Positions 1 to 7,574 of a DNA stretch of 61,550 bases are shown piece after piece. This stretch comes from Deltaproteobacteria bacterium. Its GTDB lineage: Bacteria; UBA10199; SPLOWO2-01-44-7. The stretch is from the NCBI GenBank assembly GCA_023265595.1, contig JAHFSU010000008.1, positions 1-61,550 on the forward strand, in the 5' to 3' direction. A program made the position numbers and the translations under genes. The first letter of the stretch is position 1; every line of letters starts with the position of its first letter. A model generated the notes under the pieces. That model was not told the origin of the DNA. It worked only from the letters and a program-made list of their open reading frames with translations, and made no database searches.

Positions 1-357
1 GCCATCGCCTTAGCCAAAGAACCGGTGCCGGCCGAGTTTGCAGACCAAGCCGATTTAGAAACGCTTCGCACCACCGACCCCGTTGCCTATGCGGAGAGAA
101 TTGATTTTGAAACAGAGATCCTAAAGATCAGAAATAGAATCAAACGTGTGAGATTTTTAACCCACTCTGATCTCGATGGCCGCCTTGAGAAGGTCGAGGA
201 ATGTCTTAGGCTAGCGGAAAGAGTCAAAGGGGCCGATATGGAGCAGGCACAATCATTTGCCAAAAAAGCAAAAGTAGAAGTTGCCGCGGCCATGACAGAA
301 TTAATAAAAAAAGCCGAAGAGATTTTAAGAGAGGGCATGATTCTTGATGAGTCTTAA
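1..357 (+). CDS. Hypothetical protein, 5' partial
   Basis: The frame is open from base 1 to the TAA at 355-357, so 118 codons of the C-terminal part are visible and the true start lies outside the window. A GTG at base 25 could be an internal start but nothing favours it. The product is rich in Glu, Lys, Ala and Leu and looks mostly helical, with no signal peptide, membrane segment or recognised domain. It overlaps the next gene by 11 bp, which suggests translational coupling and a joint role with the Hint-domain protein. Function unknown. Confidence 0.6.
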   Translation, partial: AIALAKEPVPAEFADQADLETLRTTDPVAYAERIDFETEILKIRNRIKRVRFLTHSDLDGRLEKVEECLRLAERVKGADMEQAQSFAKKAKVEVAAAMTELIKKAEEILREGMILDES

Positions 358-1597
358 AGAAATAAAATATGGCGATCATTTGGTGATTCCGATCACCGAC
401 GGGCGGCTGTCGGAAGCACTCGTCTCTTTGGACAGCAATCTGGATGACCGTGTCACGCTGGAGGATTTTTCTACTTACGAAGACCCGGCAAAAACAATGC
501 GGGAAATGATTGCCCGAAATATGGAAATAGCCGGCCTCTTTTTGTACCCCAATCAGGCCAAGGGTTTGGAGAAATTTTTTGCGACGTACGAAAAGGTCCG
601 TTCCTTTGAGGAATGGTACGATAGGGGTTTTTTGGGGCATTTTCCCCATTTCAATCCTCTCACTGGGAAGCTGGAATTTGATCGTGACCGTTGGGATAAA
701 TGGGTGAAGCCCTATTTTTCTGAAGGAGAGGTCTTTTCTCCAAAAAACCTGACCCAAATTATCTATGATATTTCGGAAACGGTTCTTTTGCTCTCCGGTG
801 CCCCTGTTCAAACCCTTTCCGAAGATTGGCCTGAAGAATCTGTTTTTAGAGATTCATTTGCAAGTTGGATTTACAACGCTTGCGCCTTTCCGAAAGATTT
901 TCGGGAACCGTTTTCACAATTTTTGGATGAATATCAGGAGAGTCTCGCCGTCATGGTTGCAAGCTATTCTGGTTTGAAATGTGTTGGTGAAGGCTGCCCC
1001 CTGTTTGGGTTTGGCTCCGAGGTCTCTTTGCGGGGGATCAAGTATTTGAGCAATTTTAAAGCCGCCTCCAATAACAGTTTGATTAAAAGGAGTGATTTCA
1101 AACTCGGAGTCTCCTGTTTTACAGGGGATACTTATGTGAGAAAACCGGATGGCAATGTGATTCCGCTTAGAGATTTAGAAGCACTTCATCATTCTATTCT
1201 TTCTTACGAGGAATGTGACGACGGCGTTCGATATCAGCCGCCTCAAAAAATAATGCGCCATGAAAAAATCAAAACGATGTTGATCAAACTGGCACTCAAG
1301 GGGGAAAATGGTGAGGTACTTATTTTGAAAGTAACTCCCAATCATCCGCTGTTGGTCGAAAGAGGTTTGGGAAAACAGTGGGTCAAAGCGGGCGATCTGC
1401 AAGATGGCGACCGGCTGGCAACTCTTTCTGCTAAAGATAAATTTGTCGTCGATTTGTCCAAAACGGTGTGGGAGGAAGGAATCTACGATCTTTATAACAT
1501 CTCTTTTTCAACACCTGACGGTAATTTGAGCCCGACCTTTGGCGTTTCCCCAGACGGGAAGCACTGGTTCTTCGCTCATAATCTGAAAGTGCTGTGA
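347..1597 (+). CDS. Protein with C-terminal Hint (autoprocessing) domain
   Basis: 416 aa from ATG 347 (a TTG codon lies just before it). Residues 1-256 match nothing I recognise and carry no signal peptide. From Cys257 a Hint fold is visible: block A 'CFTGDTYV', the 'TPNHPLLVE' block with its Thr-x-x-His, a 'W.KAGDLQDGDRL' block, and the C-terminal 'YDLYNISF...WFFAHN' block. Hint domains of inteins, Hedgehog and pretoxin proteins catalyse an N-S acyl shift at the first Cys. Here the domain ends at His-Asn followed by only LKVL and stop, so there is no C-terminal toxin and no Cys/Ser/Thr after HN. Self-cleavage is possible, splicing unlikely. Domain call is firm, role unknown. Confidence 0.85.
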   Translation: MSLKEIKYGDHLVIPITDGRLSEALVSLDSNLDDRVTLEDFSTYEDPAKTMREMIARNMEIAGLFLYPNQAKGLEKFFATYEKVRSFEEWYDRGFLGHFPHFNPLTGKLEFDRDRWDKWVKPYFSEGEVFSPKNLTQIIYDISETVLLLSGAPVQTLSEDWPEESVFRDSFASWIYNACAFPKDFREPFSQFLDEYQESLAVMVASYSGLKCVGEGCPLFGFGSEVSLRGIKYLSNFKAASNNSLIKRSDFKLGVSCFTGDTYVRKPDGNVIPLRDLEALHHSILSYEECDDGVRYQPPQKIMRHEKIKTMLIKLALKGENGEVLILKVTPNHPLLVERGLGKQWVKAGDLQDGDRLATLSAKDKFVVDLSKTVWEEGIYDLYNISFSTPDGNLSPTFGVSPDGKHWFFAHNLKVL

Positions 1598-1622
1598 GGA
1601 AATTAAAATTGCTCTTTTCATT

Positions 1623-2087
1623 GTGTCTCAAAAGATATACCAAAAAGCTATGAGGAGAAGGACATTTTTGATGATCGTCGCTGTCACTGTCGGGGGTTTT
1701 TTTTCTTTCCAGCAATCTTTGTTGGCGCAACAGTTGGATGTGACTCCCAAAAATGTCCTTACCGAAGAAGACAAAGAATTTTTATTTCAGTACAAACCGC
1801 CAAAAAATGGAAACTTAAAAATCCCCGACAAATTATCTCTGATGCAACTGGATGATTCGGGCAAGACCCTCTACCGATGGGAGATGGCCGATAACGGCAT
1901 GTATGGAGATAAGGCGGCGGGCGATGGCATTTATGAAAGAACCGTTGCGTTGAAAGAGAGAAAACCGGGGAAACTTTATTTTGCGGTTGATAGGAACCCT
2001 AAACAAATTATCTCCATTTCTGTAGAACCCCGCCCAACCTTTATCCAACTGGTATGCAAGGCCTTTGCAAAATTTCGCGGAAAGTGA
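1623..2087 (+). CDS. Exported hypothetical protein with Asp/Gly-rich motif
   Basis: 154 aa from GTG 1623; ATG 1650 is an alternative and keeps the signal sequence. Arg-rich start, hydrophobic stretch at about residues 14-34, then 'SLLAQ', as for Sec export with signal peptidase I cleavage. The mature part contains 'DNGMYGD' followed by 'AGDGIYERTV', a pattern seen in choice-of-anchor X-type beta domains of extracellular proteins. No catalytic motif is visible. The last 23 bases overlap the upstream end of a sigma-28-type promoter region for the next gene. Envelope location is inferred. Confidence 0.6.
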   Translation: MSQKIYQKAMRRRTFLMIVAVTVGGFFSFQQSLLAQQLDVTPKNVLTEEDKEFLFQYKPPKNGNLKIPDKLSLMQLDDSGKTLYRWEMADNGMYGDKAAGDGIYERTVALKERKPGKLYFAVDRNPKQIISISVEPRPTFIQLVCKAFAKFRGK

Positions 2088-2114
2088 GCAACTTTTTTGG
2101 CAACCGACCGATAG
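2088..2114 (+). promoter_or_regulatory. Sigma-28 (FliA)-type promoter, site 1
   Basis: GCAACTT at 2088-2094 and CCGATAG at 2108-2114, with the CGATA core 21 bases from the start of the upstream element. This is the geometry of FliA promoters (TAAAGTTT-N11-GCCGATAA in enterics). The ATG of the next gene lies only 8 bases after the -10 element, so the transcript may be leaderless. Confidence 0.65.
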
Positions 2115-2121
2115 TAACAAC

Positions 2122-3483
2122 ATGGGTTTTGTTTTAACATCTGTTATTGCTTTGGCACCCCAACTGGGTGCGCCGATCGGTGTTGAAGCCACCGAAGGAG
2201 CCCTTACTGCTTCGCCGACCCTTCGCGCTTATCTCGACGGCATGAATATCGACTATCACGATCTTTATGTAACAGGGCCGACCGTTGCAAGGGCCAGTCT
2301 TTTGTCCCTCGGCAATACCGGATTTTTGGGGGGCATCCCCATTCAAAAAATGCCCCGAAGAAAATCTCCCAAATATCTTCGGGAAGTGACCGATTTAGAC
2401 ACTCTTAGATCGATGTTCGAAAAATATGCATCGGCCGGCAAGGTGTTCGAAGTACTCGCCATTATCGATCAGATAGGCCGTGTTGGCGGTTTCAGGGGGG
2501 CGGCCTTCTTGAAGAACATTGCAGACCATTATTTGGAACGGTTCACACTGAGAAAAAGTCTTGCCGGATCGCATTTTGGGGCGGCTTATGCCATGTCACA
2601 AATCGGCTTGCACGCTTTGGAACATCTGACAAAAACAAAATCCCCTTTTGCTTTGGAAATGGCCCGCGAATTTTTAACCGGCAAAAAAGGGGTGGTTGCC
2701 TTCTCCTATCCCAATTTCAGAAATGAGGCAATTCTTCTGGAGCCGACGCATTCTGTTGTCGTTCGGGAAATTCTCAAGGTGTTGCAGAGGGGAGAGTTTG
2801 GGCTGAATGGGGCCATGCTCTTGAAGGACTTGTTGATCCGAATGGATTACGTATTAAAGACCGAAGTGATACAAGAAGGGTGTTTTAGAGAAGATGGGAC
2901 TTTGATGCTAGACCCATTTCAAATTGGTGTCGATGTGACGGTCGCTGTTTTTGAAACCGTTGTACAATACAAAGAAGGCGGACTTTTTTTGAGATTGTTG
3001 GAAAAAAATCCGACAAATGTGTCGATCGCTTTTTCCCGTCAAGGGGTCGAACTTTTAGAATTTGTTCCGGATGAAGAGGGGGATCCTCTCGATCTGGTTC
3101 GTGATGGGGTGAAGCGCGATCCAAAAACATTTGCCCACTATTTGAATTGCATAAAAAAATATAATCGGTCTCCCCTAAGAGGGGCAGTTTTAGAGGGGCT
3201 TAAAAAAGCCCTTGAAGGGCCCAATTATCTGGGGGCCGCTTCTGCCTTGGTGGAGATTAGCGGCGACGATGCGGCGCGCGTTTTGATTTATGGGTACCGA
3301 TTATTTGTGAGCATTGCGATCAAACAATTACAAATGGTGGAGGCGCTCAGTAGGATGAAAAACGATGTTGCCGCTCAATTTTTTGAGGAAGAAACGGAGA
3401 GAACCTCCCGTCTATTTTTCCGTCGCAGAAAAAGACTTAGAAATTTGGCAGAGGAGACGAGGACGAGGAGGAGAAACGGATAG
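2122..3483 (+). CDS. Unknown protein, candidate T3SS substrate
   Basis: 453 aa from ATG 2122, chosen because it sits at the predicted transcription start of the sigma-28-type promoter; an upstream start in frame (2065) would lie before the promoter. The first 35 residues are mildly hydrophobic without a classic charged n-region. The rest is Leu/Arg/Glu-rich and probably alpha-solenoid-like, ending in a very Arg-rich tail. No domain recognised. The shared promoter type with other probable exported proteins of the window is the only reason to suggest that it is secreted or assists secretion. Confidence 0.7.
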   Translation: MGFVLTSVIALAPQLGAPIGVEATEGALTASPTLRAYLDGMNIDYHDLYVTGPTVARASLLSLGNTGFLGGIPIQKMPRRKSPKYLREVTDLDTLRSMFEKYASAGKVFEVLAIIDQIGRVGGFRGAAFLKNIADHYLERFTLRKSLAGSHFGAAYAMSQIGLHALEHLTKTKSPFALEMAREFLTGKKGVVAFSYPNFRNEAILLEPTHSVVVREILKVLQRGEFGLNGAMLLKDLLIRMDYVLKTEVIQEGCFREDGTLMLDPFQIGVDVTVAVFETVVQYKEGGLFLRLLEKNPTNVSIAFSRQGVELLEFVPDEEGDPLDLVRDGVKRDPKTFAHYLNCIKKYNRSPLRGAVLEGLKKALEGPNYLGAASALVEISGDDAARVLIYGYRLFVSIAIKQLQMVEALSRMKNDVAAQFFEEETERTSRLFFRRRKRLRNLAEETRTRRRNG

Positions 3484-3494
3484 CTTGCACAGCA

Positions 3495-3526
3495 AGAGCA
3501 TATGGTAGCAGCTACCATATGCTCTT
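3495..3526. terminator. Bidirectional hairpin between unknown gene and tRNA-Val
   Basis: A perfect 15-bp stem (AGAGCATATGGTAGC and its complement) with a one-base loop, followed by TTTGTT on the plus strand. It can terminate the plus-strand gene ending at 3483 and the minus-strand tRNA. Confidence 0.7.
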
Positions 3527-3528
3527 TG

Positions 3529-3600
3529 TTGGGGCGACAGGGGTCGAACCTGCGACATCCGCAGTGTAAATGCGGCGCTCTACCACTGAGCTACGCCCCA
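3529..3600 (-). tRNA. tRNA-Val (anticodon TAC)
   Basis: Read on the minus strand, the 72-nt cloverleaf is complete. It has the acceptor TGGGGCG paired with CGCCCCA plus discriminator A, a D-arm in 'GCTCAGTGGTAGAGC', anticodon loop 'TTTACAC' giving TAC (valine), and T-arm 'GCAGGTTCGACCCCTGT'. The CCA end is not encoded. It lies opposite to both neighbours, followed by the palindromic terminator at 3495-3526. Confidence 0.95.
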
Positions 3601-3647
3601 AATCTTGATTTGACTTCCCATATTTCAACCTTTAAATCAACCGGACA

Positions 3648-4511
3648 ATGACTGATTTTACTTGGATAAAAGGTCTTATTTTAGGTTTGGTGCAAGGGTT
3701 TACCGAATTTTTTCCGATATCGAGTGCGGCCCATTTGGTCATGGCCGAAACCTATTTAGGCATTAAAGATTCGGCCAAAACATTGGCGGCCTTTGATGTG
3801 GCGTTGCATCTGGGAACGCTCGTGGCGGCGATTCTTTTTTTTAAAAAAGATCTCGAATGTCTCATCGGAGTTTGGTTTCCAAAATGGCGCCAAAAGCTGG
3901 AGGCCCCGGACAGTTTTTTTAGCACCGTTGCTCCGATGGTCCATCCGGGAAACGCCAAAAAATTGGGCCCGCTCATTATAGGTGCGGTTTTACCGGCCGC
4001 ACTGATTTCCGCCAAATTCGGCCAATTTTTCACCGATCTCTTTTCCGATACGATTGTGGCCGCCGTTTTGCTCCTCATCACCGGTTTTGTGATCCATACC
4101 ACGCGCTGGATTCAAAGCGACGGTATCGGCATCGACCGGATCGGTTTCAAACAGGCATTGCTGGTGGGGCTTGTCCAGATTTTTTCTGTTCTCCCCGGTC
4201 TTTCCCGCTCCGGCATCACCCTTTCAGCCGGACTTTTTTTGAAATTCAAAACAGAACTTGCGTTTCGATTCTCTTTTCTGATGATGATTCCACTTACGGC
4301 CATCGGCATTCTTTTGGGGATTCCCGATCTGCTGCATCTGCCGCAGCAAGCCGTGATCGCCGCTATTTTTGGGTGTATCGTGGCCGGTGTCACCGGCTAT
4401 TTTTGCATCCCGATTTTGTTGGGTCTCATGCGTCGCAAAAAATTCTTCATTTTTGCTTATTACTGCTGGGCGGTCGGCGTGCTTGTCTTGCTCAAAGAGA
4501 TGTTTTTTTGA
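3648..4511 (+). CDS. uppP: Undecaprenyl-diphosphatase UppP (BacA family)
   Basis: 287 aa, close to the usual 265-290. UppP removes a phosphate from undecaprenyl diphosphate at the inner membrane so that the lipid carrier can be reused in cell-wall synthesis. The signature motifs are clear: 'LVQGFTEFFPISSAAHL' near residues 15-31 with the conserved Glu/Ser/His, and 'PGLSRSGIT' near 184-192. Seven or eight hydrophobic helices run along the protein. The ATG at 3648 has no strong Shine-Dalgarno. The stop codon is followed directly by a 26-bp tandem repeat block. The gene stands alone between a tRNA and the repeat. Confidence 0.95.
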   Translation: MTDFTWIKGLILGLVQGFTEFFPISSAAHLVMAETYLGIKDSAKTLAAFDVALHLGTLVAAILFFKKDLECLIGVWFPKWRQKLEAPDSFFSTVAPMVHPGNAKKLGPLIIGAVLPAALISAKFGQFFTDLFSDTIVAAVLLLITGFVIHTTRWIQSDGIGIDRIGFKQALLVGLVQIFSVLPGLSRSGITLSAGLFLKFKTELAFRFSFLMMIPLTAIGILLGIPDLLHLPQQAVIAAIFGCIVAGVTGYFCIPILLGLMRRKKFFIFAYYCWAVGVLVLLKEMFF

Positions 4512-4514
4512 TGG

Positions 4515-4662
4515 TTCGACAGGCTCACCATGAGCGGTCATTACAAAAGCTCATCATGAGCGGTCATTACAAAAGCTCACCATGAGCGGTCATTACAAAG
4601 GCTCACCATGAGCGGTCATTACAAAGGCTCACCATGACCGGTCATCCTGAGCCTGTCGAAGG
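4515..4662. repeat. 26-bp tandem repeat between inverted TTCGACAGGCTCA ends
   Basis: Four full copies and one partial copy of a 26-bp unit (starting GCTCACCATGAGCGG) run from 4523. The block starts with TTCGACAGGCTCA (4515) and ends with its inverse TGAGCCTGTCGAA (4648-4660), a short palindrome dispersed in many bacterial genomes. Units are contiguous with no spacers, so this is not a CRISPR array. Confidence 0.9.
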
Positions 4663-5904
4663 ATCCTTGTAATATTTTTTACCCTTCAATTTGTCGGGAA
4701 GATGTTGTTGATCTTTGGCTTGGTTTACGTCGGTGTGGGCGTAGCGATATCCCTTTCCGTAATCCAATTCTTTCATCAATTTTGTCGGGGCGTTTCTCAA
4801 GTGAAGCGGGACCGGAAGAATCCCAAACTCTTCGACATCGGCTTTCGCCGTTTTATAAGCCACGTAGCTGGCATTCGATTTTGGCGCTTTGGCTAAATAA
4901 GTCGCCGCTTGCGCGAGAGGAATCCATCCCTCTGCCTGCCCCACAATTTCATACGCCTGAAACGCCGCCACGGCGACACGTAACGCTTCGGGGTCGGCGT
5001 TGCCGACATCTTCGCTCGCAAAAATCACCATCCGCCGCGCAATGAAGCGGGGGTCCTCGCCGGCCTCATACATTCGTGCCAAATAATAGACCGCCGCATC
5101 GGCGTCGGAGCCGCGCATGCTTTTGATGAATGCCGAGATAATATTGTAATGTTCTTCACCCTTTTTGTCGTACAAAAGACTTTTCCGTTGCACCGCCTCT
5201 TCAATGTCCGAAATTTGTAACAGGGGACGTTCCACCCGTTTGGGGAACGTCCCCTTCAAAGTGCCTGCAATTTCAAGGGTGTTTAAGACACGTCTTGCAT
5301 CGCCATCGGCCGTTTGGACGGCAAACGCCAATGCTTCGTCCGAAATTTCACAGCCCAACTCGCTCAACCCCCGCTTTGCAATCTGCTTTAGTTCCTCCTC
5401 ATTCAATGCGTTCAAAACATAAACCTTGCATCGGGAAAGAAGGGGGCCGATCACTTCAAAAGAGGGATTTTCGGTTGTGGCGCCGATGAGCGTGATCGTC
5501 CCATCTTCAACATAAGGGAGCAGCGCATCCTGCTGGGCCTTGTTCCACCGATGGATTTCGTCGATGAATAAAATGTGATGGTTTTGAAAAAGATCCCCCT
5601 TTTCCTTTTCAATCGCCGCCACGATATTGCGCAAATCCTGAATGCCGGCCAAAACGGCGGAAAGGGGATGAAACTTTGCTTTTGTCTTTCCGGCAATGAT
5701 ACGTGCAAGTGTTGTTTTTCCGGAGCCCGGAGGCCCCCAAAAGATAAGGGATGGGAGCTTGTCTTGTTCCAAGAGTTTTGTTAAAGGTTTCGCCGGTCCC
5801 ATAAGGTGGGCCTGTCCCACCAACTCATCGGGGTTTTTGGGGCGCAACCTTTCTGCCAATGGGATCATGAATCTATGAGTAACGGCTCCTTGTTGGTCAT
5901 GCAA
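4642..5904 (-). CDS. rarA: Replication-associated recombination protein A (RarA/MgsA)
   Basis: 420 aa AAA+ clamp-loader-like ATPase that acts at stalled replication forks. Visible: 'PLAERLRP' near the N-terminus, Walker A 'GPPGSGKTT', Walker B 'LFIDEIHRW', sensor 1 'GATTENPSF', and the C-terminal MgsA region 'FASEDVGNADP', 'AYLAKAPKSN'-like and 'HLRNAPTKLMKELDYG'. The start could be 5904 or ATG 5868; 5904 leaves only 11 bp to the divergent gene. The last residues (DPSTGSG and stop) are encoded by the dispersed TCGACAGGCTCA repeat, so the natural C-terminus was replaced. A palindromic insert (5223-5254) lies in a linker. Confidence 0.95.
   Translation of the reverse strand: MHDQQGAVTHRFMIPLAERLRPKNPDELVGQAHLMGPAKPLTKLLEQDKLPSLIFWGPPGSGKTTLARIIAGKTKAKFHPLSAVLAGIQDLRNIVAAIEKEKGDLFQNHHILFIDEIHRWNKAQQDALLPYVEDGTITLIGATTENPSFEVIGPLLSRCKVYVLNALNEEELKQIAKRGLSELGCEISDEALAFAVQTADGDARRVLNTLEIAGTLKGTFPKRVERPLLQISDIEEAVQRKSLLYDKKGEEHYNIISAFIKSMRGSDADAAVYYLARMYEAGEDPRFIARRMVIFASEDVGNADPEALRVAVAAFQAYEIVGQAEGWIPLAQAATYLAKAPKSNASYVAYKTAKADVEEFGILPVPLHLRNAPTKLMKELDYGKGYRYAHTDVNQAKDQQHLPDKLKGKKYYKDPSTGSG
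5223..5254. repeat. Palindromic element inside rarA
   Basis: GGGGACGTTCC and its exact complement GGAACGTCCCC flank a 10-nt loop. The element is in frame and encodes KGTFPKRVERPL on the minus strand, between the ATPase core and C-terminal region of RarA. The right part GGGGAACGTCCCCTT also occurs in sctJ and in the sigma-factor gene. Confidence 0.8.
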
Positions 5905-5915
5905 CCTTAATATAT

Positions 5916-7508
5916 ATGTTGGGTGATTTTACATTTACTTTCCCTATTTTATTCAGTGCGGGTCGGGTGATTGACGCCTTTGGCGGCAATGCCATGGCCT
6001 CTCATCCCCAAGCCTTTTCCACACTTCAATTTTTGGAAACAGGTGTAAACACCTTCGATCCCGCTTGGTCTGATTTGCCGCATATGCTTGCCGCTTATTC
6101 GCAAGCCATCGCTCTGCAAAATCAAGAGGCGATTAAAGAATTGGGTAATGCGATTCATCTAAACCTTCGGGATCAGCACAACCGCTTTACAGCCCTTTTA
6201 GCGCAGATGAAAGCGCCATTCCTCTTTCCAAAGCATTTTGCAAGCTCCGTTGTCGCTGAAGGGGACTGTGAAGACTATGCGGAGGGACTCGACGATACAG
6301 TTTTTGATATTTTTCAAGAATTGACGCCCCATTTGTATCTGAAGGTGGTCGATTTTGAAGAGCTCGACATAAAAGAACAGGTGAGGGTTTGGACTCGTCT
6401 GCACCGTTTTACCTCCGATCCCGCTTTATTGCTTTTAGAGGCCAATGCTTATCGCAAAGATGACAGTCCCCAATATGCTGCACTGGCAACCGATATGGGT
6501 TTTGTCGATCCGACTGTCGATAAGGTAGAAAAGGGGCACTACGTTGCTATTTGGCATGATGAGAAAGCCTCCACGGTTTTCACCCACGGTCTTGTTGTCG
6601 ACCGGAATGAAGCGTGGCTGAAGCTCTTGGGTGGGGCAAGGGTTCGAATCGACAACATTCGTCGGATCGACATCATCGGTTTGCACCAAGAGACATTATT
6701 AAAAAGAGGGGAAAAGGAGCTTTATCGGAGTCGTCTCATGCGGGTTTGGATGCATGGGGCTTGGCATGTGGTTAGAGTGGAAAAATTGTATGCCGGTAAC
6801 GGCGATTTTTTTCAGGTCAGAACGAGGGATGGAGAAATTTGGTCCTATCTCAGAGATATGGAGAGTCCTAATCTTGATTTTCGCAATCCTTTGCGAACAA
6901 AACCAAAAGCCCATCCTCTCATCGGTTATCCCCATATCGATTATGAAAAAATAATTATTTTTGATGGAAAAGATGGGCGCCCGGAAATGGGAATGATTCA
7001 AAAAATAGATTTGAAAGAGCGAAAATATCAGGTTGAAACACCCGGTTGGATTTATACGCTCGCATTTAACCATCCGGTGGCAGTGCCGAGACGCTCTCCC
7101 TCTTTTGACCACCACCGTGTTGTGATTAGGGACAGCTCCGGTGATCCGGCTGTTTACGAACTGTTGGCCTGTGATCTGAAACGAGGAGTGGCGCTTGGTC
7201 GCATGGTCAGCAGCAATGTAAAGGGTACCCTTCCCATTTTTCTCTATTTTGACTTGAACAAAAGTGGGGAGGCTTTTGAACTTTATGGCACCGGTAAAAA
7301 AGAGAGAAGGCGTTTTTCGAAATTTTTTCATGCCGTTTGGAGAATGGCTATGACGGCAACTTTTCGCTGGCAGGGTAATGTGATGGAGGGGACGATTGTT
7401 AATCTCGAAACGCTTCCAGTTTTTGTTCAAATTTGGGATCGAGAGAAAAACCTTCGATATAATATTCCGCCTCAAGATATCGTCGCCTTCTGCGTTGACA
7501 ACCAATAA
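5916..7508 (+). CDS. Unknown protein with Cys-His-Asp motif resembling BTLCP/transglutaminase-like proteases
   Basis: 530 aa from ATG 5916; ATG 5994 is an alternative. The start is only 11 bp from that of divergent rarA. Residues 115-121 read 'EGDCEDYA', like the nucleophile motif of bacterial transglutaminase-like cysteine proteinases. It is followed by 'GHYVAIW' (His208) and 'GLVVDRN' (Asp229), which gives a Cys118-His208-Asp229 order and spacing expected for that fold. The C-terminal half is beta-rich with repeated Trp/Tyr-containing strands. No signal peptide. It precedes an HExxH protein under a sigma-28 promoter, and both could be T3SS effectors. The catalytic assignment rests on motifs only. 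Confidence 0.6.
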   Translation: MLGDFTFTFPILFSAGRVIDAFGGNAMASHPQAFSTLQFLETGVNTFDPAWSDLPHMLAAYSQAIALQNQEAIKELGNAIHLNLRDQHNRFTALLAQMKAPFLFPKHFASSVVAEGDCEDYAEGLDDTVFDIFQELTPHLYLKVVDFEELDIKEQVRVWTRLHRFTSDPALLLLEANAYRKDDSPQYAALATDMGFVDPTVDKVEKGHYVAIWHDEKASTVFTHGLVVDRNEAWLKLLGGARVRIDNIRRIDIIGLHQETLLKRGEKELYRSRLMRVWMHGAWHVVRVEKLYAGNGDFFQVRTRDGEIWSYLRDMESPNLDFRNPLRTKPKAHPLIGYPHIDYEKIIIFDGKDGRPEMGMIQKIDLKERKYQVETPGWIYTLAFNHPVAVPRRSPSFDHHRVVIRDSSGDPAVYELLACDLKRGVALGRMVSSNVKGTLPIFLYFDLNKSGEAFELYGTGKKERRRFSKFFHAVWRMAMTATFRWQGNVMEGTIVNLETLPVFVQIWDREKNLRYNIPPQDIVAFCVDNQ

Positions 7509-7540
7509 AATTTGTTATTCGCCCAATGTTATTCGCCCAA

Positions 7541-7567
7541 GCAACTTATTTTGAGACCTGCCGATAA
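7541..7567 (+). promoter_or_regulatory. Sigma-28 (FliA)-type promoter, site 2
   Basis: GCAACTT at 7541-7547 and a perfect GCCGATAA at 7560-7567, spaced as in FliA promoters (21 bases from G to the C of CGATA). The downstream ATG lies 8 bases past the -10 element, the same distance as at site 1. Confidence 0.75.
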
Positions 7568-7574
7568 CCACCAC

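Noticed and set aside
4523-4642. Regularly repeated 26-bp units looking like a CRISPR array
   Set aside because: Units are contiguous with no spacers, and no cas genes are present.
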